NCBI RefSeq assembly: GCF_027947575.1
Contig: NZ_CP116256.1
Location: 4,836,001 to 4,900,000 of the forward strand
Direction: 5' to 3'
Source of the DNA: Streptomyces rubrogriseus
GTDB taxonomy: Bacteria; Actinomycetota; Actinomycetes; Streptomycetales; Streptomycetaceae
DNA: 64,000 bases
The position numbers and the translations under genes were made by a program. Shown one piece after another: positions 35,380 to 44,937 of this stretch; positions within the stretch are counted from its first letter, which is position 1; every line of letters starts with the position of its first letter. The notes under the pieces were generated by a model. That model ran no database searches. It was not told the DNA's origin and saw nothing but the letters and a program-made list of their open reading frames with translations.

Positions 35380-36867
35380 ATGACTGCCCTGGAAGACCGC
35401 CGTCCGTCAGCCCGGACCGACGGCACCGCCACCAGCTCCGGCCTCTACACCTACGACCTGGCCCCGACGAAGCGGGAGGGCCGCCGCTGGGGCGCCTACA
35501 ACGTCTTCACCCTCTGGGCCAACGACGTGCACAGCCTGGGCAACTACGCCTTCGCCATCGGCCTGTTCGCCCTCGGGCTGAACGTGTGGGGCATCCTCGC
35601 CGCCTTCGCGCTCGCCTCGGTCCTGCTCTTCCTCCTGCTCACGCTCTCCGGATTCATGGGCCACAAGACGGGCGTTCCGTTCCCCGTGATGAGCCGCATC
35701 GCCTTCGGTATCCGGGGAGCGAAGATTCCGGCCGCCGTGCGCGGGGCCGTGGCCATCGCCTGGTTTGGTATCCAGACTTACCTCGCGTCGGCCGTGCTGA
35801 GCGCCCTCCTGGTGGCCATGTTCCCCACCCTGGCCTCCCTGGACACGAACTCCCTGCTCGGCCAGTCGACGCTCGGCTGGATCACCTTCCTCGTGCTGTG
35901 GGCCCTCCAGGTGCTCATCGTCAGCTACGGGATGCAGATGATCCGCCGCTACATGGCCTTCGCCGCGCCCACCACCCTGCTGACCATGTGCGCCCTCGCG
36001 GTGTGGATGTTCGTCCGGGCCGACGGGTCGGTCTCCGTGTCCGTCGACGCCCCGCTCACCGGGGGTGCGATGTGGCTCCAGGTGCTCCAGGCCGCCGCCC
36101 TGTGGGTGGTGATCTACGGGACGTTCGTGCTCAACTTCTGCGACTTCACCCGGTCCGCACGCAGCCGCGGCTCCATCGTCCGGGGCAACGTGATCGGCAT
36201 CCCGGTGAACATGCTCTTCTTCGCCGTCATCGTGGCGGTGCTCAGCGGAGCCCAGTTCACCCTCGACGGGCGCGTGATCACCAGTCCGACGGACATCGTC
36301 AGGACGATCCCCAACATGTTCCTGCTGGCCGTCGCCTCGCTGTGTCTCATCGCCCTCACGGTGGCGGTGAACCTGCTGGCCAACTTCGTGGCGCCGATCT
36401 ACGCCCTGGTCGACCTCTTCCCGCACCGGCTGGACTTCCGCCGCGCGGGCCTGGTGAGCGCCGTCCTCGGCCTGGTGATCACGCCCTGGAACCTCTACAA
36501 CAGCCCGGTCGTCGTGAACTACTTCCTCGGCGGGCTCGGCGCGCTGCTCGGCCCCCTGTTCGGGGTGATCATGGCGGACTACTGGCTGCTGCGGAAGTCC
36601 CGCGTGAACGTGCCGGCCCTCTACACCGAGGACGCGGGCGCCGAGTACCACTACCGGCGCGGCTACAACCCGCGGGCCGTCGCCGCCTTCCTCCCCGCCG
36701 CCGCGATCGCCGTCGTCGTCGCGCTCGTCCCCTTCTTCCACGCCGCGGCCGGGTTCTCCTGGTTCGTCGGCGCCGTCATCGCCGCGGTGCTGTACGCGCT
36801 CGTCGCCGACCGTGCCGCGCCGATCCGCGACGTGGACGGCGAGTCCATCGCCGTCGCCGCCGAATAG
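35380..36867 (+). CDS. NCS1-family nucleobase/allantoin/hydantoin permease
   Basis: Twelve-helix NCS1 symporter of 495 residues. Family landmarks are the N-terminal W-G-x-YNVFTLWANDVHSLGNYAFA, the helix 1/3 gly-rich regions and NFCDFTRSARSRGSIVRGNVIGIPVNM. It imports purines, pyrimidines, allantoin, hydantoins or thiamine-like rings by cation symport. AGGAG precedes ATG 35380. The next gene is an Asp/Glu/hydantoin racemase homologue, which favours a hydantoin- or allantoin-like substrate. Confidence 0.92.
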   Translation: MTALEDRRPSARTDGTATSSGLYTYDLAPTKREGRRWGAYNVFTLWANDVHSLGNYAFAIGLFALGLNVWGILAAFALASVLLFLLLTLSGFMGHKTGVPFPVMSRIAFGIRGAKIPAAVRGAVAIAWFGIQTYLASAVLSALLVAMFPTLASLDTNSLLGQSTLGWITFLVLWALQVLIVSYGMQMIRRYMAFAAPTTLLTMCALAVWMFVRADGSVSVSVDAPLTGGAMWLQVLQAAALWVVIYGTFVLNFCDFTRSARSRGSIVRGNVIGIPVNMLFFAVIVAVLSGAQFTLDGRVITSPTDIVRTIPNMFLLAVASLCLIALTVAVNLLANFVAPIYALVDLFPHRLDFRRAGLVSAVLGLVITPWNLYNSPVVVNYFLGGLGALLGPLFGVIMADYWLLRKSRVNVPALYTEDAGAEYHYRRGYNPRAVAAFLPAAAIAVVVALVPFFHAAAGFSWFVGAVIAAVLYALVADRAAPIRDVDGESIAVAAE

Positions 36868-36928
36868 TCCCGGGCGCCCACCGCCGTCTCCCCCCTTCCC
36901 CGTCCGAGCAGAAGGCCCAGGCCCACCC

Positions 36929-37654
36929 ATGCGCATCCTCGTGGTCAACGTCAACACCACGCAGTCCATCACCGACGCGATCGGCAAGCAGGCGGCCGGC
37001 GCGGCCTCCGACGGCACCGAGATCGTGCCGCTGACACCGGCCTTCGGCGCGGAGTCGGTGGAGGGCAACTACGAGAGCTACCTCGCCGCCGTCGCCGTGA
37101 TGGAGGCCGTGCGCGCCCACCCGGAGCCCTTCGACGCGGTGATCCAGGCCGGTTACGGCGAACACGGCCGCGAGGGACTCCAGGAGCTGCTCGACGTACC
37201 CGTCGTCGACATCACCGAGGCGGCGGCGAGCACCGCCCAGTACCTGGGCCGCCGCTACTCGGTCGTCACCACGCTCGACCGTACGGTGCCGCTGATCGAG
37301 GAGCGGCTGGCGGTGGCCGGACTGAGCGCCAGGTGTGCCTCCGTGCGGGCCAGCGGGCTCGCCGTGCTGGAGCTGGAGCGGGACGAGCAGGCCGCCGTGG
37401 ACGCCATCACCGAGCAGGCCGCCCGTGCCGTCGAGGACGACCGGGCCGAGGTGATCTGCCTGGGCTGCGGAGGCATGGCGGGCCTCGCCGAACGGGTGGT
37501 GGAACGTACCGGTGTCCCCGTGGTCGACGGGGTCGCCGCCGCCGTGACGGTCGCCGAGTCGCTGGTCCGGCTCGGTCTGTCCACGTCCAAGGTGCGCACC
37601 TACGCCCGCCCGCGTCCCAAGCGGATCGTCAACTGGCCCCCGCGGGTGGGCTGA
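36929..37654 (+). CDS. Asp/Glu/hydantoin racemase-family protein lacking first catalytic Cys
   Basis: 241-residue two-domain protein of the Asp/Glu racemase superfamily. The second catalytic cysteine is present (Cys180 in CLGCGGMAG). Where hydantoin and allantoin racemases have Cys (ACFGDPG), this one reads QAGYGEHG, with Gly75. That one-cysteine layout is known from arylmalonate decarboxylase, so decarboxylation or another one-base reaction is as likely as racemisation. It lies 61 bp after the NCS1 permease and probably acts on the imported compound. Confidence 0.85.
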   Translation: MRILVVNVNTTQSITDAIGKQAAGAASDGTEIVPLTPAFGAESVEGNYESYLAAVAVMEAVRAHPEPFDAVIQAGYGEHGREGLQELLDVPVVDITEAAASTAQYLGRRYSVVTTLDRTVPLIEERLAVAGLSARCASVRASGLAVLELERDEQAAVDAITEQAARAVEDDRAEVICLGCGGMAGLAERVVERTGVPVVDGVAAAVTVAESLVRLGLSTSKVRTYARPRPKRIVNWPPRVG

Positions 37655-37779
37655 CCGCTCCCCGCTCCGTCCCGCCCGAACCGTCCGCGGGCACCGGGGT
37701 ATTCTGACGGGCCGCCCGACCGCCGCTCCGCACGGCGCGGTCGGCGGGCCGGGAACGGGATGACAGACGAAGGACGGCG

Positions 37780-38430
37780 ATGGCTGCGTCAGTGGGCTTC
37801 ACGCCCGAGTCCGAGCGGGTCACGCGGCGGTTGCGCGACGAGATCATCGACGGTGTGCGGGCCCCGGGCAGCCGCCTGGTCGAGCGGGAGCTGGCCGAGT
37901 CCCTCGGCGTCAGCCGGCTCCCGGTCCGCGAGGCGCTCAAGACCCTGGTGGCGGAAGGGCTGGTGACCCCGCGGCCACGGAGCTGGGCGGTGGTGCGGGA
38001 GTTCACCACGAGCGACATCGCCGACCTGGACGAGGTCCGTTCGGGCCTGGAGACCCTCGGTTTCCGGCTCGCCGCCCAGCGGCACACGCGGGAGGGTCTG
38101 GAGCGGCTGCGCGCGACGGTGGACGCCGAACTCGACGCGGCGCGCGCCGACGACGCCGTGCGGGCCCGCCGGGCGGCCGCCGACTTCCACGAGACCGTCG
38201 TGTCCCTGGCCGCCAACGAACTGCTCAACGAACTGGAGCGGGTCCTGCGCAGCCGGCTGCGCTGGCTCCTGGGCCAGCACGACGACCTGCTGGCCGTCGC
38301 CCTGGAACACGACGCCCTCTACCGGGCCATCGCGGCCCGCGACGTGGACCGGGTCCAGGAGCTGGTCCTGCACCATCTGTCGACGAGCCGCAGCGCGGCA
38401 CTGGGCCACCTGGCGCAGGAGCGCTCCTAG
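37780..38430 (+). CDS. GntR-family (FCD/FadR subfamily) regulator
   Basis: 216 residues. The winged HTH is about 10-75 (LRDEIIDGVRAPGSRLVERELAESLGVSRLPVREAL, quoted in part), followed by an all-helical FCD ligand domain (about 85-205). It follows the racemase-family gene by 125 bp, a gap with an imperfect 8-bp-stem hairpin. It probably controls the permease operon through the TGGTATTCCA-type site at 35251. Its stop overlaps that of the convergent AraC gene in the tetramer CTAG. Confidence 0.92.
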   Translation: MAASVGFTPESERVTRRLRDEIIDGVRAPGSRLVERELAESLGVSRLPVREALKTLVAEGLVTPRPRSWAVVREFTTSDIADLDEVRSGLETLGFRLAAQRHTREGLERLRATVDAELDAARADDAVRARRAAADFHETVVSLAANELLNELERVLRSRLRWLLGQHDDLLAVALEHDALYRAIAARDVDRVQELVLHHLSTSRSAALGHLAQERS

Positions 38431-39218
38431 AGGCCCTCAGCCGGGGGTCGCCCCCGGTGGCCTTGGGCGAACCGGGACGGCGGGATGCCGAAGGTGCGGG
38501 TGAAGGCGGCGGTGAACGCGGCGGGAGAGGCGTAGCCGAGCCGGCCGCCGACCTCGCTGACCGAACCGGACCGCAGCAGCGGAACGGCCGCCAGCAGCCG
38601 GGCACGGCCCCGCCAGACGGCGGGACTGTCGCCCGTCTCGGCACGGAAGCGCCGGGTGAAGGCGCGCTCGCTCAGGTTCGTCCGCGCCGCCCACACCGCG
38701 TTGGTGACCCCGGTGTCCGGCGCGGCCAGATACTCCCGGCACAGTGCCGCCAGGTCGGCACCGACGGGGATGCGGACGTGGAACGGGAGCGGGGCGCGCG
38801 CCGCGATCTCGTGCAGGAGGAGGTCGGCGACGCTGCCGTCGCGCCCGGACAGGCTGTAGTCGGCCTCGAACTCGACGGCCGCCAGGAGCAGTTCGCGCAG
38901 CAGCGGCGGCACGTCCACGACCGTGCAGGTGCCCGGCCACCACGGGACGGCGTCCGGCTCGATGTACAGGCTGCGGGTGCTCACGCCCAGCATCCGCACC
39001 CGGTGCCGGGTGGCCGCCGGGATCAGCACGGCGCGCTCGGGCGGTACGGTCCAGGTGCCGTCGTCGGTGTCGACCACCATGACTCCGGTCGCGCCGTACA
39101 GGAACTGCGCGCGCCGGTGCTCGTGCCAGTCCAGGACGTGTCCGGGCGGGTAGTCGGTGCCGATCGGCAGCACGGCGCGGTCCACGTGGTCCACGTCGGC
39201 CAGGGGGACGTTCTTCAC
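38427..39218 (-). CDS. AraC-family transcriptional regulator
   Basis: 263 residues. An N-terminal cupin-like sensor (WHEHRRAQFLYGATGVM) precedes a C-terminal AraC domain with the two HTH blocks (VTNAVWAARTNLSERAFTRRF and SVSEVGGRLGYASPAAFTAA). GTG 39218 has AAGG upstream. It diverges from the TauE/SafE exporter gene with 93 bp between the starts and is its likely regulator. Confidence 0.92.
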   Translation of the reverse strand: MKNVPLADVDHVDRAVLPIGTDYPPGHVLDWHEHRRAQFLYGATGVMVVDTDDGTWTVPPERAVLIPAATRHRVRMLGVSTRSLYIEPDAVPWWPGTCTVVDVPPLLRELLLAAVEFEADYSLSGRDGSVADLLLHEIAARAPLPFHVRIPVGADLAALCREYLAAPDTGVTNAVWAARTNLSERAFTRRFRAETGDSPAVWRGRARLLAAVPLLRSGSVSEVGGRLGYASPAAFTAAFTRTFGIPPSRFAQGHRGRPPAEGL

Positions 39219-39311
39219 CCGGTCACCTTACGGCCGTCCTGGCCGAGTCGCGAAGGAATGGTGCCGGGTATCGAATGCGGGCGGCGCCGCCGAGCTGGTG
39301 GAGTGGCCTGC

Positions 39312-40109
39312 GTGGATGTTGTGGCTCTGCTCGGAATCGGGCTCCTGACCGGTGTGACCACCGTGCTGTTCGGCTTCGGCGGCGGTTTCGTCGCCGTCCC
39401 GGTCGTGGTGTGGGCGGACTCCGCCCCGGGCGCGGACGCGATACGGGTGGCGACGGCCACCTCGGCCCTGGTGATGGTGGTGAACGCGGCCTTCGCCACC
39501 GCGGTCACGCCCCGCCGGGTGCTGGCCGCCCTCCGGGGTGGCGGCCCGCTGCTCGTCCTGCTGGGCGTCGGCGCCGCGGCCGGGGCGCTCGCCGCGCGTC
39601 ACGCCCCGGCCGGGCTGATCCGCTGGGCGTTCGTCGCGTACGTCGCCCTCACCGTCGTGGACCTGCTGCTGCGCCCCGGCTTCCTGCGCCCGCGTGCCCA
39701 GGCCGAGGCGGCCGTCGGCACGCCGCGTCCGCTGCCGGCCGTCGTCGGTGCGCCCGTCGGTGCGGTGGCCGCCTTCCTCGGGGTGGGCGGCAGCGTCATG
39801 ACCGTCCCCGCGATGCGGCGGGCCGGGCACACGATGCACGTGGCGACCGCGCTGGCCAACCCGCTGACCCTGGCGATCGCGCTCCCGGCCGCCCTCGTCT
39901 TCCTGGGCGGCTCCGGGGACCCCGCCGGCGCCGACCCGCACCTCGCCCTGGTGGGTCTCGTCGACCTCCGGGCGGCCGGGGCGCTGCTCCTGGGCGCCCT
40001 GCCGGTGATCGCGGTGCTGCGCCGACGCCCGCCGCGCATCCCGGACCGTCTCTACGCCTGGACGTACGTCGGGCTGCTCGGCGCGGTGACGGTCGCGATG
40101 GTGCTGTGA
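39312..40109 (+). CDS. TauE/SafE-family sulfite/sulfonate exporter
   Basis: 265-residue membrane protein with eight predicted helices in two repeats; GVTTVLFGFGGGFVAVPVVV and FLGVGGSVMTVPAMR are the paired glycine-rich motifs. Family members export sulfite, sulfoacetate or related anions. GTG 39312 (MDVVALLGIG) is chosen because GGAG lies eight bases before it. The AraC gene is divergent. Confidence 0.88.
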   Translation: MDVVALLGIGLLTGVTTVLFGFGGGFVAVPVVVWADSAPGADAIRVATATSALVMVVNAAFATAVTPRRVLAALRGGGPLLVLLGVGAAAGALAARHAPAGLIRWAFVAYVALTVVDLLLRPGFLRPRAQAEAAVGTPRPLPAVVGAPVGAVAAFLGVGGSVMTVPAMRRAGHTMHVATALANPLTLAIALPAALVFLGGSGDPAGADPHLALVGLVDLRAAGALLLGALPVIAVLRRRPPRIPDRLYAWTYVGLLGAVTVAMVL

Positions 40110-40123
40110 CACGCTGTCAGCCG

Positions 40124-41053
40124 TCAAGCGAGCACGGCCTCCCAGGTGTCGACGGCGAAGTGGACGGTCATGCCGTTGCGGCCGTACAGCCGCGGGGCGC
40201 CCGTCGCGTTCGCGGTGTCGACACCGAGGCCCACCGTGTCCCGGCCCCGTGCGGCGAAGGCCGCGAAGGCGTGGCGCAGCAGGAACCCGCCCACACCTCG
40301 GCCCCGGGCCTCGCGCAGTACGCCGATGCTCCGGATCCAGCCCATGGCCTCGCGGTCGTCCCGGGCGAGCAGGAACCCGGCGTCCCCCAGGTCGTCGGTC
40401 TCGGCGATCCACACCAGGGACCAGTCGAGGCCCGCGGCGTCGATGTCGTCCAGCCACAGCCGGTACGGGCGCGGCTGGAAGTCGAAGTGCTGGGCGAACG
40501 TCCGCTGGTACAGCTCGTGCACCCGGACGCGGTCCGCCTCCGTGGCACAGGCCCGCACCCGTACGCCCGCCGGGGCCTGGGGCGAAACGTCGGCCGCCGG
40601 GTCCAGTGCGCGGCGCAGTACGTGGTGGGTGCGCACGACGCTCCAGCCGCGCTCGGCGAGGAGCGCGGTGTCGGTCGTGGGCCGGGTGTTGAGGTGCAGG
40701 TGCACCACGGCGCGCTCCGCGCCGTTGGCCCGTGCCTTGGCCAGGGCGCGGGTCTCCATGGCCACCAGCATGCGCAGCCCGGTCCGCTGGTGGTCGGGCA
40801 GCACGTAGTGGTCGATGTCGATCCGCTCCCCGCCGGACTCGTCCCACAGCAGCCCGTACGCCACCGGCAGGTCGCCGTCGAAGGCGAGCCACGAGTCCTG
40901 GGTCAGATCCGTCTGCTGGTGCTTCAGGTCGGCTTCGACGGTGTGCTGGTCGGTCTCGGGGCGGCCGATCTCGATCCGGTCTATCTCGTTGAGGAGGGCG
41001 GTGATGGCGGGGGCGTCGGCGAGGGTGGCCGGTCGCAGGTCGGCGGTGGACAT
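40124..41053 (-). CDS. Tandem GNAT-domain acetyltransferase
   Basis: 309 residues with two GNAT folds: one about 1-145 and a second about 155-309 holding a typical acetyl-CoA loop (ARGRGVGGFLLRHAF). The first half is degenerate at that loop, as in mycothiol-synthase-like proteins. Substrate unknown. Minus-strand TTGCGG (41090-41085), 18 bp, GACTCT (41066-41061) and 7 bases lead to ATG 41053 with no ribosome site, so the mRNA is probably leaderless. Confidence 0.87.
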   Translation of the reverse strand: MSTADLRPATLADAPAITALLNEIDRIEIGRPETDQHTVEADLKHQQTDLTQDSWLAFDGDLPVAYGLLWDESGGERIDIDHYVLPDHQRTGLRMLVAMETRALAKARANGAERAVVHLHLNTRPTTDTALLAERGWSVVRTHHVLRRALDPAADVSPQAPAGVRVRACATEADRVRVHELYQRTFAQHFDFQPRPYRLWLDDIDAAGLDWSLVWIAETDDLGDAGFLLARDDREAMGWIRSIGVLREARGRGVGGFLLRHAFAAFAARGRDTVGLGVDTANATGAPRLYGRNGMTVHFAVDTWEAVLA

Positions 41054-41189
41054 GAGGAGCAGAGTCGGGCACGGCGGCGGGTGACCGCAACGGATTATCC
41101 GCCGGAGGCGACGGAGTGACGTACGACGGCGAACCGGGGGCATACGGATGACCGAGGCCCTCTCCCCCGCCGACCCACGGGAGTCCCCT

Positions 41190-41633
41190 GTGACGCCGAG
41201 CCTGCGCACCGCCCGCGCCTGCCGTGCCGCCGCCGTGCTCCTTGTCGCCGCCGCCGCGTACGCGGCCACCCGCCACTCCTGGCTCGCCCTGCCCGGCCTG
41301 TACACCGCTGCCGTGTTTGCCTGGTGCGCCGCCCGTGAGGGCGCCGAGCACCGGCGCAGGGTCGTCCTGGCCCGGCGGGCCGAGCTGCTGGCCCGGCCGG
41401 CCGGGCAGGCGGATCCGTTCGCGCACGGTCTCGAGCCGTGCTGCGCGTTCTGGCGGCACTCCGACGGTGTCGTGCACGGCCCGGAGTGCGCCCGCCCGGC
41501 CGCCGCCCGCGTCCCGCTGCCCGAGGACTGCTGCGAACGGTGGTGGACCTCGCTCGGCGCGCGGCACGACGCGGGCTGCCGCCGTCACGACGGTGCCCCG
41601 GGCCGGGGCCGCGCCCGGCCGGCGTCGCAGTAG
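41190..41633 (+). CDS. Conserved actinobacterial membrane protein with Cys-rich tail
   Basis: 147 residues from GTG 41190 (GGGAG six bases upstream); an in-frame ATG 41148 would add 14. A helical hairpin (about 10-55, RACRAAAVLLVAAAAYAA and ALPGLYTAAVFAWCAAREG) is followed by a soluble tail with five cysteines, two as adjacent pairs (EPCCAFWRHSDG, EDCCERWWTSLG), and several His. The Cys/His pattern could bind metal. Function unknown; I recall similar proteins across Streptomyces. Confidence 0.7.
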   Translation: MTPSLRTARACRAAAVLLVAAAAYAATRHSWLALPGLYTAAVFAWCAAREGAEHRRRVVLARRAELLARPAGQADPFAHGLEPCCAFWRHSDGVVHGPECARPAAARVPLPEDCCERWWTSLGARHDAGCRRHDGAPGRGRARPASQ

Positions 41634-41638
41634 GCCGG

Positions 41639-43576
41639 TCAGGAACCGAGCGGTTGTGGCCCCAGCGCCGTCCGCAGGGCCAGCGGGGTGGCGGCGGCCC
41701 AGGCCTGCGGCGAGCAGGAGTGGGGGTAGGGAACGGGTGCGGCGGTCGCCGAGCGGTCGTATCCGGCGAGGACCTCGGGCAGCCGGTGGCCGTGACGGGC
41801 CGCCGCCGCGACGAGTCCCTCCGCGACGGTGCGCACCTCCGCCGCCAGGCCCTGCCTGGCCAGGCCGAGGACGACGACCGCGTTGTCGTGCGGCCAGGCA
41901 CTGCCCCTGTGGTACGACAGCGGGTGGTACGGCCGCTGCCCGGCGGCGAGGGTCCGGATCGCCCAGCCGGAGAAGAAGTCCGGCTCGAGGAGTCGCCGGC
42001 CCACCCGGCGGGAGCGCTCCGGGTCGAGGATGTCCGACCACAGCAGATGCCCGGCGTCCGAGGCCAGCGCGTCGACCTGGCGGCCGTCGCCGTCCAGCGC
42101 CAGGGCGGGGAAGTCGGCGTCGGCCATCCAGAAGTCCGCCGTGAACCGGTCCCGCAGCCGGGCGGCGCTCTCCCGCAGCCGGCGGGCGTACGCCTCGTCC
42201 CGCCAGACGTCGTCGGCGAGTTGGGCGGTGCGCAGGAGTGCGTCGTAGGCGTACCCCTGCGCCTCGCAGACGGCGACGGGCCCCTCGGCCTGGGTGCCGT
42301 CGCGGAAGCAGACGGCGCCGGCCGAGTCCTTCCAGTTCTGGTTGACCAGCCCGCCCGGGTCGGGCTCGTACACGAGGTACCCGTGCCGCTCCAGGCCGCC
42401 GTCGGTGAGCATCCAGTCCACGGCCCGCCGGGCGTGCCGTTCCAGGCGCTCCGCCAGGGTCCGGTCACCGGTCGCCTCGTGGTGGGCGTGGAGCAGGACG
42501 AGGAAGAGCGGGGTGGCGTCGACGGCGCCGTAGTACCGGCCGTACGGGACCTGCCGGAAGTGGGCGAGTTCGCCGTGCCGGGTCTCGTGGACGATGCGTC
42601 CGGGCTGCTCACCGCTGAACGGGTCGTGCCGCCGGCCCTGGGTGGCGGCGAGCGCGCTGAGGACGGCGGCGGCCGTCGCGGGCCGGTACGGCAGCAGGAA
42701 GTAGGCGGTCAGCAGGGAGTCGCGGCCGAACAGGGTGAGGAACCACGGGATGCCGGCGGCCGGGACGCGCACGTCCTCGCCGTCGACGCCGGGGACCGGG
42801 ATGGTCAGCAGGTCGATGTCGGCGAGACCGCGTTCGCAGGCGCGGGTCAGGTCTTCCGCCGCGCCGTCGACCCGTTCGGGGCGTCGTACGGCGGTGGGGG
42901 CGGAAGCGGGGACGGGCGGCCGGGTGCGTCCGTGCGGGCGGGCGCGGACGGTCAGCCGAAGGTCGGCCCGTCCGTGCGCGTCGAGGGGCAGGTGCCAGGT
43001 GAGGATCCGGGCGGTGTCGCCCGGCCGGGCCGGTGCCGCGGCCACCGTGTCCGGGGCGGGATCGCAGGTGATTTCCGTCCGCGCGTGCCAGTCGGCTCTG
43101 CGGTAGCTGAAGAGCACTCCGTCGGCGGTGTCGCGACTGTCGTACTCCGCGCCGGGCTTGGCGTAGTGGCGGTCGTCGGCGCGGAGTTCGAAGAGGTCGG
43201 CGAAGTCCGCGTCGACGGTGAGGTCGAGGCGGGCCGTCACGGCGTCGGGACGGTTGCTGACCAGGCTCAGGTGTTCGGTGAACGTGCCGGCGGTGACGCC
43301 CTGGCGCCGGAAGACGGTGTACGCGGGCGGGTTGTCCCGGGTGCCCTCGGGGGTCAGTGCACCGGCGGCCGTGTCGTCGGTCTCCGGCGTGACGGGTACC
43401 AGCGCGGTGGGGGCGGTCCCGTCGACGGCGAGGTGCCAGCGGCTGAGGTGCCGGGCGTCCTGGAGGAACAGCCCGTCGGGTGCCGATCCGCGGGTGCCGC
43501 TGATGTCGCCGTCGGCCCGGAGGCGGACGAAGGTGGCGTCGCGCACCAGTTGGACGCGGGGGTCGGCCGCGGTCAT
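41639..43576 (-). CDS. Amylo-alpha-1,6-glucosidase/glycogen-debranching-like protein
   Basis: 645 residues, cytoplasmic. The N-terminal beta-rich debranching domain (about 1-215, opening VRDATFVRLRADGDISGTRG) precedes an (alpha/alpha)6 barrel with AGIPWFLTLFGRDSLLTAYFLLP and VNQNWKDSAGAV, typical of the amylo-1,6-glucosidase group. ATG 43576 overlaps the previous stop by four bases (ATGA). Last gene of the leftward glycoside operon. Glycogen itself is unlikely as substrate, given an adjacent importer. Confidence 0.87.
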   Translation of the reverse strand: MTAADPRVQLVRDATFVRLRADGDISGTRGSAPDGLFLQDARHLSRWHLAVDGTAPTALVPVTPETDDTAAGALTPEGTRDNPPAYTVFRRQGVTAGTFTEHLSLVSNRPDAVTARLDLTVDADFADLFELRADDRHYAKPGAEYDSRDTADGVLFSYRRADWHARTEITCDPAPDTVAAAPARPGDTARILTWHLPLDAHGRADLRLTVRARPHGRTRPPVPASAPTAVRRPERVDGAAEDLTRACERGLADIDLLTIPVPGVDGEDVRVPAAGIPWFLTLFGRDSLLTAYFLLPYRPATAAAVLSALAATQGRRHDPFSGEQPGRIVHETRHGELAHFRQVPYGRYYGAVDATPLFLVLLHAHHEATGDRTLAERLERHARRAVDWMLTDGGLERHGYLVYEPDPGGLVNQNWKDSAGAVCFRDGTQAEGPVAVCEAQGYAYDALLRTAQLADDVWRDEAYARRLRESAARLRDRFTADFWMADADFPALALDGDGRQVDALASDAGHLLWSDILDPERSRRVGRRLLEPDFFSGWAIRTLAAGQRPYHPLSYHRGSAWPHDNAVVVLGLARQGLAAEVRTVAEGLVAAAARHGHRLPEVLAGYDRSATAAPVPYPHSCSPQAWAAATPLALRTALGPQPLGS

Positions 43577-44937
43577 GGTCCGGCCTCCTTCGGGTCGGTG
43601 CTCAGCAGGTCGAGGGTGAGGGCCGCGGTCCAGGAGAAGTGCCGGGTGCCGCGGGCCGCGCCGGTGGCGGGGTCGACGTACTCGGCGAACCCGGAGCGTC
43701 CCGCCTCCGTGAGGAAGCCGGTGCGCAGGCGCTCGGCGTCCGGGTGGAAGCCGTGGGTGCGCAGTCCCCGCTCGATCAGCCAGGCGGTGTTGAACCAGGC
43801 CGGCCCGCGCCAGTACCGGGTGGGGTCGAAGGCGTGGCCGGTCAGGTCGTAGCTGGGGACCAGGTGCGTGGCCGGGGCGCTGAAGCGCGGTCCGGTGAGC
43901 GTGGTGTGCAGGCGCCGGACGACGTCCTCGGGCAACTCCGGGACGAGGAGCGGGATCAGGCCGCTGACGGTCCGCTCGTCGACCGGTTCCCCGGTGTGCA
44001 GGTCGCGCACGCGGAACAGGCCGGCCCGCTCGTCCCAGAGCCGGTCCACCAGCGCCCGGGTCAGCTCGGCGGCCCGCTCGGTGTGCCGCCGCCCGGGCAG
44101 GCCCAGTTCGCGTGCCATCGCGGCCAGGGCCAGTTCGCTCACGATCAGCAGCGCGTTGAAGGCCGGGTCCTCCACGGCGAACCGGTGCCGTACGACGCGG
44201 TCGTCGTAGCCCGCCTCCCGGTACTCGGTGGCCAGCCGGACGTACCGGCCGTAGTCGAGGTCGGTGGGCCGGTCGGCGGGGTGGCCGTGATCCAGGTCGG
44301 CGCGCCGGAAGGTGTCGGGCGGGCTGGGTTCGACCCGCTTCAGGGCCCGGTCCCAGCTCGGGCTGTTGTCCATGCCGGGTTCCCACGGGTGGACGACGGC
44401 CGCGAGGCCGCCCCCGCCGAGGTCGCGGCGGCCGAGCAGGTAGTCGTGCCAGGCGGCGAGCCTCGGGTGGACGCGGGCGAGGAAGCCGCGGCGCCGGGAC
44501 TCGGCCGGGTCGGCCCGGTGGACGAGCCAGGCGGCCAGGGCGTGCACGGGCGGCTGGACGATGCCGGAGGTCTCGACGGCCGAGGGGGCGCCGGCCGCCC
44601 GGCCCGCCGTGGAGGACTGCCAGAAGTCGGGACTCGGGAAGTAGGCGTCGTGCGGCAGGGCGGGGTTGAAGACGATGTGGGGCACGCGTCCGTCGGCCCA
44701 CTGGGCGGCCAGCAGGGACTCCAGTTCCCGCTGGGCGCGGCGCACCGAGAGGTGGCGCTGTCCGATGGCGACGAAGGCGGAGTCCCAGCTCCACTGGTGC
44801 GGGTAGAGGGTGCGGGAGGGGACGGTGGAGGCGCCGGTCCAGTTGTCGATGAGGACCCGCGCCGCACCGCGCCGCAGGGTCAGGTCCGCGGGCGCGGTGG
44901 GCGCGGGCCGGTCCAGGAGGTCCAGGGGGGAGTTCAC
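43573..44937 (-). CDS. (alpha/alpha)6 glycosidase, MGH1/GH63-like
   Basis: 454-residue cytoplasmic glycosidase. The motif TLYPHQWSWDSAFVAIGQ at about residues 43-60 is typical of the mannosylglycerate hydrolase/GH63 group, with AVVHPWEPGMDNSPSWD and RYWRGPAWFNTAWL as further active-site blocks. GTG 44937 overlaps the isomerase stop by four bases (GTGA). Substrates in this group include mannosyl- or glucosylglycerate and related alpha-glycosides; which applies is unknown. Confidence 0.88.
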   Translation of the reverse strand: MNSPLDLLDRPAPTAPADLTLRRGAARVLIDNWTGASTVPSRTLYPHQWSWDSAFVAIGQRHLSVRRAQRELESLLAAQWADGRVPHIVFNPALPHDAYFPSPDFWQSSTAGRAAGAPSAVETSGIVQPPVHALAAWLVHRADPAESRRRGFLARVHPRLAAWHDYLLGRRDLGGGGLAAVVHPWEPGMDNSPSWDRALKRVEPSPPDTFRRADLDHGHPADRPTDLDYGRYVRLATEYREAGYDDRVVRHRFAVEDPAFNALLIVSELALAAMARELGLPGRRHTERAAELTRALVDRLWDERAGLFRVRDLHTGEPVDERTVSGLIPLLVPELPEDVVRRLHTTLTGPRFSAPATHLVPSYDLTGHAFDPTRYWRGPAWFNTAWLIERGLRTHGFHPDAERLRTGFLTEAGRSGFAEYVDPATGAARGTRHFSWTAALTLDLLSTDPKEAGP

